From the NCBI RefSeq assembly GCF_029168945.1, contig NC_083603.1, positions 37,235,396 through 37,299,395 on the forward strand: 64,000 nt of DNA. Direction: 5' to 3'. Below are positions 10,014-21,042 of this stretch, in pieces. The position numbers were made by a program, and so were the translations under genes. The DNA comes from Cannabis sativa (lineage: Eukaryota; Streptophyta; Magnoliopsida; Rosales; Cannabaceae). The stretch's first letter is position 1. Every line of letters starts with the position of its first letter. The notes beneath the pieces were generated by a model. That model ran no database searches and was not told where the DNA came from. It worked only from the letters and a program-made list of their open reading frames with translations.

Positions 10014-12052
10014 TGTAACGCCCTGTCCAACAGGGACGCCACGTGTGTGCACTTTATTTAAAATACCAATAATTATATAAGAGGTAATTATACTAAAAGT
10101 GTGGGTAATTAAATTTTTTTGATAGTTAAAACTCAACCTTTAAACTATTTAACAAAATATAAATAACATGATTTATGGGGTTCCCCTGTTTTCAAAATAT
10201 TTACAAACTGGTTTCAAAGTATTTTACATCATAAGCTTTATATTTTTTTTCAAAATACAATCAAAATAGAGCATCCCAGTAAACCTGGCCGCTCGCTACC
10301 GGTATGTACATTGCTGCTACGACCATAAACTCATGGTTGCTCGACTTTAGCTTTTCCTTTACCTGCACCATAAAGCACCAGTGAGTCACAGAGACTCAGC
10401 AAGAAAGTGATTAAAACAATAATTGAAAGAAAAATGATTATCAACTTATTCTCATGCCATTATGTTTACTCACTATTCGATAATAATAAGCATTTCCTTA
10501 AACATCATACATTCCTGGTACTTAATAAAGTACCACTTTTACCACTCGTTACATACGAGCTGAATATGTCACTATCGTTGCCCGATAACGCAAACGATAA
10601 GTAAGAAACCTAACCGCGGTTTCAAGAGTAATTACTCATAACGGTAATAACCGTTTCCAACCCTAGGTAATAACCTAGGCTTAATAAGCTTTAGTCAACA
10701 TCATAATAATAATTAAGATAACCTCCATTCATTCATCGATTTTTAACCACATACGGTGCTTACCACTTTTCTTACCTTAATTCAGAAGTCAAGAATATGG
10801 CCGACCTGGGTGGAAAAACAAGCTAGGCAATCCCGGTCCTATGTCACGACAATTGAAACACAATAAATACCTTAACATAATATTCCGGATTAAAACCCTA
10901 ATTATAAACCGATTAGACTTAGCCTTCACCATCAATATAATAATTCAAATAACTCAAAATTATTCAAAGGCAGGTACTAGGTTCAACCCCGAGCTAAACA
11001 CGGATCAGAGAAAAACCCGAGAATTTTTCCCCTGCTGTAACCGGTCGACCGGTTCTGATACAGCAGAGAACCAACCGGCCGACCGGCTGTCGCCGTACGG
11101 TAAAAATTCTGGTTTTTCTCCTCCAGCTCGAACCAAAACCATTTCAGACCTAATTTGCACTTCCAGAACAGTTCAATATACCAAATACAACATATTCAAC
11201 ACATCATTTAATCACAATTCACCATTTAACTCAAAATCAACATCTCACTTGTCAATTTGCATAAAAACATCTCTTTCAACACCTATTTAATTGCACAGCC
11301 CTTAATCTCACTCAATCTTCATTCACACAAGTTTCAAATCACCCTAAGAACCTACCCTAACTTCAGATTATACCCCAGCTCTGGATTAAATGAAAACCCT
11401 CACCAAAACCTAAACTAAACTCATAAAAACCAACCAAGAGAAGAGTAGAAACCATACCTCCACTTAGCTAGCTTCTAGGGTTAGGATTAGCTCAAGAAAT
11501 TGAAGAAAAAGAAATGAGTTTTCCCTGGTTCCAGCTGCTACAAGAATCGGCAGAAGGAGAAGAAGAAGAGAAGCTTGGAGCTTTGTATTTTTTGAAAAAA
11601 AATGCTTTCTTGTCATGGAAGGAAGCTTCTTTAAATAAGGGTTTTCTTTCCTTTTTTTTTTTAAAAAAAACATAGGCAGCTAAAATAAAATGAAAGAAAA
11701 TTCAAAATAAAAGGTTCCATTGGATTTGCTAATCTACCCCTCTCACATAAATTTTTTTAAAAAAAAACCCTAGGGGCATTTTGGTAATTTTACTAATTCC
11801 CCATTCCGACATTCTAATAAAATTCTAACTTAATCCGGGATATTCTCAAAATAATTCTTTCATTTAATGTCGTGACATTGCTAACCACATAGCTAAAATT
11901 CCACAATTACCGGGCCCAAAATAACGCATTCCATTAAATAATTTCCCAACAATATACCTAAGTAAGATCATAATCCTACTTCATTTTCCAAGTAATTACA
12001 TATTTAATAAAATATGTCCATTTAAATATTATTTATTTTCTGGGATATTACA
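10014..12052 (-). repeat. 3' LTR of G2
   Basis: A 2,039-bp repeat nearly identical to 16104-18136. In element orientation it starts at 12052 (TGTAATATCCC) and ends at 10014 (GGGCGTTACA). The polypurine tract lies just before it on the minus strand (12056-12068, pyrimidine-rich on the plus strand). A 149-codon open frame at 10841-11290 is conserved only because the LTRs are duplicates; it runs antisense to the element and I do not call it a gene. Confidence 0.94.
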
Positions 12053-12088
12053 ACTATCCCCCACTTATAGGAATTTCGTCCTCGAAAT

Positions 12089-15000
12089 TTACCTGAAAAG
12101 CTCGGGATACAACTCCCGCATCTGCGACTCTAATTCCCAAGTCGCTTCTTCAACTTTGCTGTTCCGCCACAACACTTTGACTAGTGAAATAGTCTTGTTT
12201 CGCAACACCTTTTCTTTCCTGTCTAAGATCTGTACTGGTTGTTCTTCATATGACAGGTCGGTTTGAAGCTCAATGTCTTCATAACTTAAGATATGAGTTG
12301 TATCAGATACATATTTCCGAAGCATCGAGACATGAAACACGTTATGAACCCCAGATAAAGCAGGAGGTAGAGCCAACCGATAAGCTACCTGGCCTACTTT
12401 CTCAAGAATCTCAAATGGACTAATAAATCTGGGACTCAACTTTCCTTTCTTCCCGAACCTTCGAATTCCTTTCATTGGAGACACCCGAAGAAAAACAAAA
12501 TCCCCAACTTGGAATTCAACATCTCTACGCTTTGGATCTGCGTAGCTTTTCTGTCTACTTTGGGAAGCAAGCATACGAGCTCGAATCTTTTCAATAGCCT
12601 CGCTCGTTCTTTGGACAGCTTCAGGTCCAAGATACCTACGTTCACCAGCCTCATCCCAGTGAATAGGTGATCGACATTTCCTTCCATAAAGCATTTCATA
12701 CGGAGCCATGCCAATGGTACTCTGATAACTATTGTTATAAGAAAACTCAATCAGAGGTAGGTACTTGTTCCAAGAACCTTCAAAGTCCATTATACATGCC
12801 CTCAACATATCCTCAAGTATCTGGATAGTTCTTTCAGATTGACCATCAGTTTGAGGATGAAAAGCTGTACTGAATTTCAACTTAGTACCCATTGCTTGCT
12901 GTAAACTTTCCCAGAATTTGGATGTAAATTTTGGATCTCGATCTGAAACTATCGACTTTGGGGCACCATGAAGTCGAACTATCTCCTTAATATACAAATC
13001 AGCATATTGATCCACTGTATACGTTGTCCTCACCGGGAGAAAGTGAGCAGACTTCGTATATCGATCCACTATCACCCAAATAGAATCATAATACCCTACT
13101 GTTCTGGGCAATCCTACCACAAAATCCATGGTGATGTCCTCCCATTTCCATTCAGGAATCTTTAGAGGTTGAAGCAAACCTGCCGGCCTTTGATGTTCTG
13201 CTTTAATTTGTTGACAGGTTAAGCATTTTGACACATATTCAACAATATCCCTCTTCATCCCCGGCCACCAGTATAAAGCTTTCACATCATGATACATCTT
13301 GGTTGTTCCCGGGTGTAAGGAGTACGGGGTAGTATGAGATTCATCAAGAATATCTTGTCCGATTTCTTTATCAACCTACACGTATTCTCGTTTTTGTATT
13401 GCAACAACCCATCAGATAAGCACGAAAAGTCTCTTGCCAATCCAGCCTCTAACTTCTCCTTATGTCCCTGTAGCTCAAGGTCACTTTGTTGGGCTACTCT
13501 AATTCTTTCCAACAGATTAGATTGTATGGTGATATTAGCAAGTTTTCCAATTACAAATTCAATTCCCGCTCTCGTCATATCCTCAGCCAACTTGGCTGAA
13601 ATTTCCTTTAGTTCACAAACTTCCCCTGGTCCTTTCCGACTTAGAGCATCCGCTACCACATTTGCTTTACCAGGGTGGTAGAGAATCTCGCAGTCATAAT
13701 CTTTGACTAGTTCTAACCATCGTCGTTGCCTCATATTTAAATCCTTCTGAGTGAAAAAGTACTTGAGGCTTTTGTGATCTGTATAAATTTCACACTTTTC
13801 ACCGTACAGATAGTGACGCCAAACTTTTAGTGCAAAGACAACCGCTGCTAATTCAATATCATGGGTAGGATATCGTTGTTCATACTCCTTCAATTGCCTG
13901 GATGCATAAGCAATCACTTTCCCTGACTGCATAAGAACACAACCTAACCCTTGTTTGGACGCATCACAATAAATCACGAACTTTTCGTCACCTTTTGGTA
14001 AGGTTAGCACAGGAGCGGTAATCAACCTTTGCTTCAATTCCTGGAAACTACCTTCACACTTGTCAGTCCAAACAAACTTACAATTCTTTCGGGTCAACTC
14101 AGTTAAAGGCGTAGAAATCTTTGCAAAGCCCTCAACAAATCTTCGGTAATACCCTACTAACCCCAGGAAACTTCTAACTTTAGTTGCTGACTTAGGTCGA
14201 GGCCAGTTACGCACTGCTTCAATCTTTACTGGATCCACTAAAATACCATCTTTACTCACCACATGCCCCAAGAAACTCACCTGAGGTAACCAAAATTCAC
14301 ATTTCTTAAATTTGGCATACAACTTATGCTCCCTGAGACGTTGTAATACCATTCGAAGATGTCTTTCATGAGTCTCTTCCGAGTCTGAATAAATTAGAAT
14401 ATCATCGATAAAGACAATAACAAAATCATCCAGAAAATCTTTGAACACTCGGTTCATCAAATCCATAAATGCTGCCGGGGCATTTGTTAATCCGAAGGAC
14501 ATTACTAGGAATTCATAATGACCATACCGGGTCCGAAAAGCTGTCTTGGGAATATCCTCCTCCCGAATCCTCAGTTGGTGATAACCAGATCGAAGATCAA
14601 TTTTAGAAAAGACAGTTTTACCCTGCAACTGATCAAATAAATCATCTATTCTTGGCAGAGGGTACTTGTTCTTCACTGTTAATTTGTTTAACTCCCGATA
14701 ATCTATACACATTCGTAATGTTCCATCTTTCTTTTTCACAAACAAAACTGGTGCACCCCAAGGTGAAGTGCTAGGTCTAGTAAATTTTAAATCCATCATC
14801 CCCTGTAATTGAACTTTTAACTCTTTCAGCTCTGCAGGTGCCATCCTATAGGGAGCTTTCGATACAGGCTCAGCTCCTGGTATTAAATCAATCTCAAAAT
14901 CAATTTCACGTTTTGGTGGCAACCTTGGTAACTCTTCTGGGAACACATCCAGAAATTCTCGAACCATTGGGACATGCTCCGGTCCCGCTAGCGGTTCCCT

Positions 15001-15291
15001 GGAAATATCCACAACACTTGCTAAGAAACCAATGCACCCTTCACACAACAAATCCCTTGCCTTAAGGGCTGAAATTAAGGGAATCCGAGATCCTTGCATC
15101 TTACCCACAAATACAAAAGGGTCCTCGCCCTCAGGCTGAAAAGTTACCATCTTTCTTTTACAATCAATGGTGGCGTTGTATTTAGCAAGCCAATCCATCC
15201 CCAAAATAACATCAAAATCCTCCAGATTTAATTCTATCGCATCAATGATAACTCTCTTCCTTCCACAAACACTGGAAGGGATCGAACCCAC
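12089..15291 (-). pseudogene. G2 pol: RT, RNase H, integrase, chromodomain (frameshifted)
   Basis: Two long minus-strand frames (15291-13282 and 13297-12089) make up most of a Ty3/Gypsy pol. Visible in order: the end of the protease region ([10 protein letters not shown]), RT with CIDYRELNK and the active site FIDDILIYS near 14425-14400, RNase H from YCDASKQG through [10 protein letters not shown], the integrase zinc region with [11 protein letters not shown], the integrase core with VDRYTKSAHF, SDRDPKFTSKFW and SERTIQILEDM as the D-D-E residues, a GPF-type segment (PFEILEKVGQ), and a chromodomain (LRNKTISLVKVLWRNS to YPELF). The chromodomain places it in the Tekay/Del chromoviruses and would steer integration to marked chromatin. 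The frame breaks between 13400 and 13290, in the integrase N-terminus. Confidence 0.92.
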
Positions 15292-15411
15292 CTGCTGGAG
15301 ATAACCAACTCCCCAGTAGGCAACAAGGTTCCAAAACCTCTAGAAAGCACATCACTAGGTTTATTCAGCTGCTCAATTATTCTACTTGAAATATAAGAAT
15401 GCGTCGCACCA

Positions 15412-15862
15412 GATCATGGCCCTGAGATACAATCTCCCACCAAATACGGGCATCATCTCGTAGCATATAGGTAGCACACCTGACCCGGTCATTATCTTCA
15501 ACTCGCATAAAATCAAAAATGGATGTTATCATACTCATCCATTGCTCCGCTTTGAGTGGATCAGCACCACCCTCAAACACTGGCGGGTTCTGCTTCCTGA
15601 ACCGTTCATATAATGGTTCCAAACGATTCCCTGCATCCGGTGGCACTACTAGAGGTGCCGGAGGATCAGGATTAAGATTTAGAGCAGGCTGAGCTCGCTG
15701 CTCTCTTAATTCTCTGATTTGTTCACCCTGCTGCCGAATAGTTTCTTGCATAGCAGCATATAACTGTTCCCAATTAGGTGGTGGTAAAGGGTTCTCACCT
15801 TCACCGGCAGCCCCGAGCCCAGCTAGCTCGCGGGCACCCCTACCAGTCCGCCTTGGGTGCAT
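15412..15862 (-). pseudogene. G2 gag N-terminal part, joined to protease by deletion
   Basis: The likely start is the ATG at 15862 (MHPRRTGRG), since upstream codons read into the leader. The frame gives a glutamine-rich helix (ETIRQQGEQIRELREQ) and the retrotransposon gag core ([45 protein letters not shown]). It stops making sense after VSQGHDL near 15412, where the sequence passes directly into the protease just after its catalytic Asp-Ser. The gag C-terminus, zinc knuckle and protease start are therefore deleted. The two joined ends share a short TCTGG-like match, as expected for a microhomology deletion. Confidence 0.85.
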
Positions 15863-16085
15863 AACTATACACCTGCGATCACATTCCAAGTAATAACAAT
15901 ACTGATAAGTATTTCCATATATTATAATCCTTCCCACAACATTCTGATATCGACATAATTCAAATAACCAGGTAATCAGAAAATTAACAAGCTATCTTTT
16001 AACTTAAAACTTACTAAACCATGAGTCGATCAGGTCCTTGCAGCCAATGTACATATCGAACCAGTCTTCAGGATCTAAAAACCTT
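15863..16085. other. Leader of G2 between PBS and gag
   Basis: A leader of about 220 bases with no ORF. It separates the primer-binding site from the gag start, as in other chromoviruses. Confidence 0.6.
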
Positions 16086-16100
16086 GGCGCTCTGATACCA
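16086..16100 (-). other. Primer-binding site of G2
   Basis: On the minus strand this reads TGGTATCAGAGCGCC, complementary to the 3' end of plant initiator tRNA-Met, which primes minus-strand DNA synthesis. It lies three bases from the end of the 5' LTR. Confidence 0.9.
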
Positions 16101-16103
16101 TGT

Positions 16104-18136
16104 TGTAACGCCCTGTCCAACAGGGACGCCACGTGTGTGCACTTTATTTAAAATACCAATAATTATATAAGAGGTAATTATACTAAAAGTGTGGGTAATT
16201 AAATTTTTTTGATAGTTAAAACTCAACCTTTAAACTATTTAACAAAAGATAAATAACATGATTTATGGGGTTCCCCTGTTTTCAAAATATTTACAAACTG
16301 GTTTCAAAGTATTTTACATCATAAGCTTTATATTTTTTTTCAAAATACAATCAAAATAGAGCATCCTGTAAACTGGGCTGCCTGCGGCTGGTATGTACAT
16401 TGCTGCTACGACCATAAACTCATGGTTGCTCGACTTTAGCTTTTCCTTTACCTGCACCATAAAGCACCAGTGAGTCACAGAGACTCAGCAAGAAAGTGAT
16501 TAAAACAATAATTGAAAGAAAAATGATTATCAACTTATTCTCATGCCATTATGTTTACTCACTATTCGATAATAATAAGCATTTCCTTAAACATCATACA
16601 TTCCTGGTACTTAATAAAGTACCACTTTTACCACTCGTTACATACGAGCTGAATATGTCACTATCTGCCCGATAACGCAAACGATAAGTAAGAAACCTAA
16701 CCGCGGTTTCAAGAGTAATTATTCATAACGGTAATAACCGTTTCCAACCCTAGGTAATAACCTAGGCTTAATAAGCTTTAGTCAACATCATAATAATAAT
16801 TAAGATCACCTCCATTCATTCATCGATTTTTAACCACATACGGTGCTTACCACTTTTCTTACCTTAATTCAGAAGTCAAGAATATGGCCGACCTGGGTGG
16901 AAAAACAAGCTAGGCAATCCCGGTCCTATGTCACGACAATTGAAACACAATAAATACCTTAACATAATATTCCGGATTAAAACCCTAATTCTAAACCGAT
17001 TAGACTTAGCCTTCACCATCAATATAATAATTCAAATAACTCAAAATTATTCAAAGGCAGGTACTAGGTTCAACCCCGAGCTAAACACGGATCAGAGAAA
17101 AACCCGAGAATTTTTCCCCTGCTGTAACCTGGCCGACCGGTTCGATACAACAGAACCAACCGGCCGACCGGTTGCTGCCGTACCGAAAAATTCTGGTTTT
17201 TCTCCTCCAGCTCGAACCAAAACCATTTCAGACCTAATTTGCACTTCCAGAACAGTTCAATATACCAAATACAACATATTCAACACATCATTTAATCACA
17301 ATTCACCATTTAACTCAAAATCAACATCTCACTTGTCAATTTGCATAAAAACATCTCTTTCAACACCTATTTAATTGCACAGCCCTTAATCTCACTCAAT
17401 CTTCATTCACACAAGTTTCAAATCACCCTAAGAACCTACCCTAACTTCAGATTATACCCCAGCTCTGGATTAAATGAAAACCCTCACCAAAACCTAAACT
17501 AAACTCATAAAAACCAACCAAGAGAAGAGTAGAAACCATACCTCCACTTAGCTAGCTTCTAGGGTTAGGATTAGCTCAAGAAATTGAAGAAAAAGAAATG
17601 AGTTTTCCCTGGTTCCAGCTGCTACAAGAATCGGCAGAAGGAGAAGAAGAAGAGAAGCTTGGAGCTTTGTATTTTTTGAAAAAAAATGCTTTCTTGTCAT
17701 GGAAGGAAGCTTCTTTAAATAAGGGTTTTCTTTCCTTTTTTTGTTAAAAAAAAAATAGGCAGCTTAAAATAAAATGAAAGAAAATTCAAAATAAAAGGTT
17801 CCATTGGATTTGCTAATCTACCCCTCTCACATAAATTTTTTTAAAAAAAAACCCTAGGGGCATTTTGGTAATTTTACTAATTCCCCATTCCGACATTCTA
17901 ATAAAATTCTAACTTAATCCGGGATATTCTCAAAATAATTCTTTCATTTAATGTCGTGACATTGCTAACCACATAGCTAAAATTCCACAATTACCGGGCC
18001 CAAAATAACGCATTCCATTAAATAATTTCCCAACAATATACCTAAGTAAGATCATAATCCTACTTCATTTTCCAAGTAATTACATATTTAATAAAATATG
18101 TCCATTTAAATATTATTTATTTTCTGGGATATTACA
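16104..18136 (-). repeat. 5' LTR of G2
   Basis: 2,033 bp, the partner of 10014-12052. Differences are few: single substitutions, homopolymer length changes near 17740, and two GC-rich tracts (about 16364-16391 and 17126-17190) where CTG/CAG in one copy appear as CCG/CG-type sequence in the other. Confidence 0.94.
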
Positions 18137-19073
18137 CTCAAGCTTGAGCAAAACCACCTAAACATGCATTCCACTAGCTTAATTCTACTTAACTAAGCAT
18201 AAAAACACCTCTGCAAACTAATAGAAACAACAGCAACATCACAGAACATATTCACAACATTTTCCTTCCAAAAACCACATTTTTACATAGAAAACTCAAA
18301 GCTTGAACAACCTAGCTAATCATGCTTCAAACAACTCAATTAACATCAAATAATCATGCTTTGAACTTCAGAAAAAACCAACTAAACACAGCCATAACAA
18401 CAGCCACAAAAATATGCATGCATCAACAATATACTTTCTTAAAACACAAGAAAACACAAAGAGAAGTTAGAAATCACTTACCACAATCAAGAGCTCCCAA
18501 ATTAGGTTGAATCTAGCTTGAAAATCAAAGAAAATCCCAGCCCTTGAACCCCAAGCACCCAGCCGAAAAGAGAGAGGAAAAAGAGAGAGTTTTCTATTTT
18601 TTCTAACTTTGATATTTTTTGTAAAATAAAGAAATGAAATCAAATACACATATAACATTCATTTCAGCCAATTAATAAATAATTAAACATTTAATTTTCA
18701 ATTAATAAACTCACTAGAAGACAAAACACTAATGGGGCAAAAAGACCATTTTGCCCCTCCACCATAAAATCATGAAAATCATACTAAAGGGGTATTTTTG
18801 GGACATTCTAAATTGCCGGCCATTCCCGACATTCCCAATGTCTAAAACCCGTCCCCAAAATACTAACATACTAAGTTGTGATTTCTACTGAGCCAAAAGC
18901 CGAGTTCCAAAATACCGGACACCGGAAATGCGAAATATAAAGCTACTGATGACATAATCATGCATTTCTGAATTCCGTAAATAACAGTACTAAATTATTT
19001 AAATAGCTATAAATAATTTCATAATTAAACATAAACAGCTGCTAATTTCCAAATTAACTAAGCGGGCTTTACA
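18137..19073 (-). repeat. 3' LTR of G1, proximal segment
   Basis: The continuation of the G1 3' LTR after the G2 insertion. It ends at 19073 with the minus-strand LTR start TGTAAAGCCCGC. The polypurine tract follows at 19080-19090 (seen as CCCCCCTTAAA on the plus strand). Confidence 0.92.
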
Positions 19074-19074
19074 A

Positions 19075-20760
19075 CTATTCCCCCCTTAAAAGGATTTCGT
19101 CCCCGAAATCTAACCTGAATAACTCTGGATATTGAGCTCGCATATCTGACTCTAGCTCCCAGGTGGCTTCTTCCACCTTACTGTCAATGCTCGCCGAATA
19201 TTTAGATAGGAAATCCATTCCTAAAATAATATCAAATTCGACTAAGCTCATCTCTATCAGATCAGCGCTTAACTCTCTACCATCTATCCTGATCGGCATA
19301 GACCTAATCCACCTATTGGAGATAACCAATTCTCCGCCAGGTAACAGGGTTCCAAACCCTGATTCATATCTATCAAAGGGTCTACCCAACTTACTAAAGA
19401 CTCTGGCCGTCACATAAGAATGTGTAGCCCCAGAATCAAACAGCACTGAATAAAGCGAGTTGTTAATGAAAAGCTGACCTGTGACTACTGATGGGCTGGC
19501 ATCTGCATCAGCCTGCGTGATAGCGAACACCCTGGCTGGAGTGGGTATCGCTGGAGCTCTCGGTGCCTCTGGTCGGAGCTGGGGACATTCCCTCTTGAAG
19601 TGTCCGGGCATGCCACAATGAAAGCATCCCTGACCTTTGCACTCACCCCGATGGTGCCTCTTGCAGCTAGGTCACTCGGGATAGGAGAATCGGGTCTCAG
19701 TACCACCAGGACGACTCCCTCTGTTCTGGTTCCCTCGGAACCTCTTGTTCTGACTCGAGCCGCCGGAAGCAGTGGGTGCCCTCTTCCTCTGATCAATGGC
19801 CGAACCACTACTCCCCCTGCTATAGCCTGATGCAGAAGGGGTAGGAGCTCCGCCACTAACCGGAGTACTGACTGATTCTGACATGCACCCCACTGCGCCC
19901 TCAGCTCTCAGTTCCTTCTCCACCATCTAAGCGTAGGTGGTGCTGTCGTCCGTGGTGATCATTAGGTCATGCCTGATCTTGGGATTCAACCCGTCCAGAT
20001 ACTTCTCCTTCCTGCTGAAGTCGGTCGGCACAATTCCCGAGGCTAACCTCGCCAACCGATCAAACTGAGTAGTATACTCAGTGACGCTCATGTTCTCCCG
20101 CTGGGTCAGGTGAACGAACTCTTTCCTCTTGGCGCTTCTAACCGCCTCATTGTAATATTTCGCGTTGAAGAGTTCCTGAAACCTTTCCCAGGTCATGGTG
20201 GTGACGTCATGGATCTGAGACACCATGTCCCACCATACCAAGGCGTCCTCCTGGAACTGAAACGTGGCGCACACCACTCTGTCATTACCGGTGACACCCA
20301 TGAAATTCAGGATTCTGGTAATCACCGTCAGCCACTGCTCGGCTTTCATTACATCCGGACCTCCCAGGAATACCGGAGGTGCTTGCTTCCGGAACCGCTC
20401 ATATAATGGTTCCAATCTATGGGCCGCCACCACTATCTCGGCCTGGGCAGCAGGGGCAGGTGCCACTGGAACTACGAGCACAGGAACTGCAGGAGCACCC
20501 TGCTGTCTCAACCTCTGAATCTCGAGGTCTTGCTCTTCGATCCGGGCTTGCATCTCCGCAAACCGCAACTCCCAATTCGGCGCTCCCTGATCGGCTGGGG
20601 GAGCCTGGGCAGCCTGTGGCGGGTTCTCATCACCCCGGCCACGAGCCCTGCCTCGGGGACCTCTGCCTCGGCCCCTAGCAGGTGGGGGAAACTGAGCTCC
20701 CTGTCCCTGATTCGACCCTACGGAGTTGCCCTGACTCCTGGTACTCCGCCTGGCGTCCAT
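19075..20760 (-). pseudogene. G1 gag-protease fused in frame to a chromodomain tail
   Basis: One minus-strand frame of 562 codons starts at the ATG at 20760 (MDARRSTRSQG) and ends at 19075. It contains an RG-rich N-terminus, a gag core ([41 protein letters not shown]), a zinc knuckle C379-C392 ([14 protein letters not shown]) and protease with D442-S-G-A. Right after [10 protein letters not shown] it jumps to SKVEEATWELESDMRAQYPELF, the second half of the chromodomain. RT, RNase H and integrase are absent. Compared with G3 the deletion is about 3,003 bp once G3's own one-base loss is allowed for, so the reading frame is preserved. Two nonsense codons break it: TAG at 19927-19929 (CAG in G3) and TGA at 19672-19674. 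Confidence 0.93.
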
Positions 20761-21024
20761 CTAGCTAGAACCGCCTGCGAAACCAAGAGTTGGCATATCA
20801 GGTCGTATTCAAGGCGAGCTTACTAATGCCGCTTAATTTGGAAATTAGAAATGAAACATGCGCCTATTCTACTATCAGGCTACTAACATGCTTCCTAACA
20901 GGCTTTTCTTTTTCATAACTGAATAAAATAAACTACTAAAGCAATAAAGGCTTACTGAACCGTGAACCGAGCTAACTGCTGATGATGATTGTACATGTCG
21001 TGACGATCTTCGGAAGACAACCTG
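20761..21024. other. Leader of G1
   Basis: About 265 bases between PBS and gag start with no ORF; G3 has a nearly identical leader (45148-45411). Confidence 0.65.
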
Positions 21025-21039
21025 GCGGCTCTGATACCA
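21025..21039 (-). other. Primer-binding site of G1
   Basis: On the minus strand it reads TGGTATCAGAGCCGC, a match to initiator tRNA-Met, three bases from the 5' LTR end at 21043. Confidence 0.9.
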
Positions 21040-21042
21040 AAT

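Larger units (their letters stand above)
10014..18136 (-). mobile_element. Tekay-type Gypsy element G2 nested in G1
   Basis: An 8,123-bp minus-strand element with LTRs at both ends (2,039 and 2,033 bp), exact CTCAA TSDs, an initiator-Met PBS, part of gag, most of pol with a chromodomain, and a polypurine tract. It differs from the G1/G3/G4 family in LTR sequence (it opens TGTAATATCCC in its own orientation) and in gag. The LTRs differ at only a handful of sites outside two GC-rich tracts, so it is young. It is not autonomous: the gag C-terminus and the protease active site are deleted and pol has frameshifts. Confidence 0.94.

Noticed and set aside
10841..11290. 149-codon open frame, repeated at 16928-17374
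   Set aside because: It lies in both LTRs of G2, antisense to the element, and is conserved only because the LTRs are duplicates. No domain is visible and the two copies differ by frame-altering changes in the CCGG tract.
18322..18658. Short frames in the G1 LTR, also at 22517-22853
   Set aside because: Same reason: LTR duplicates, low-complexity translation, no start context.
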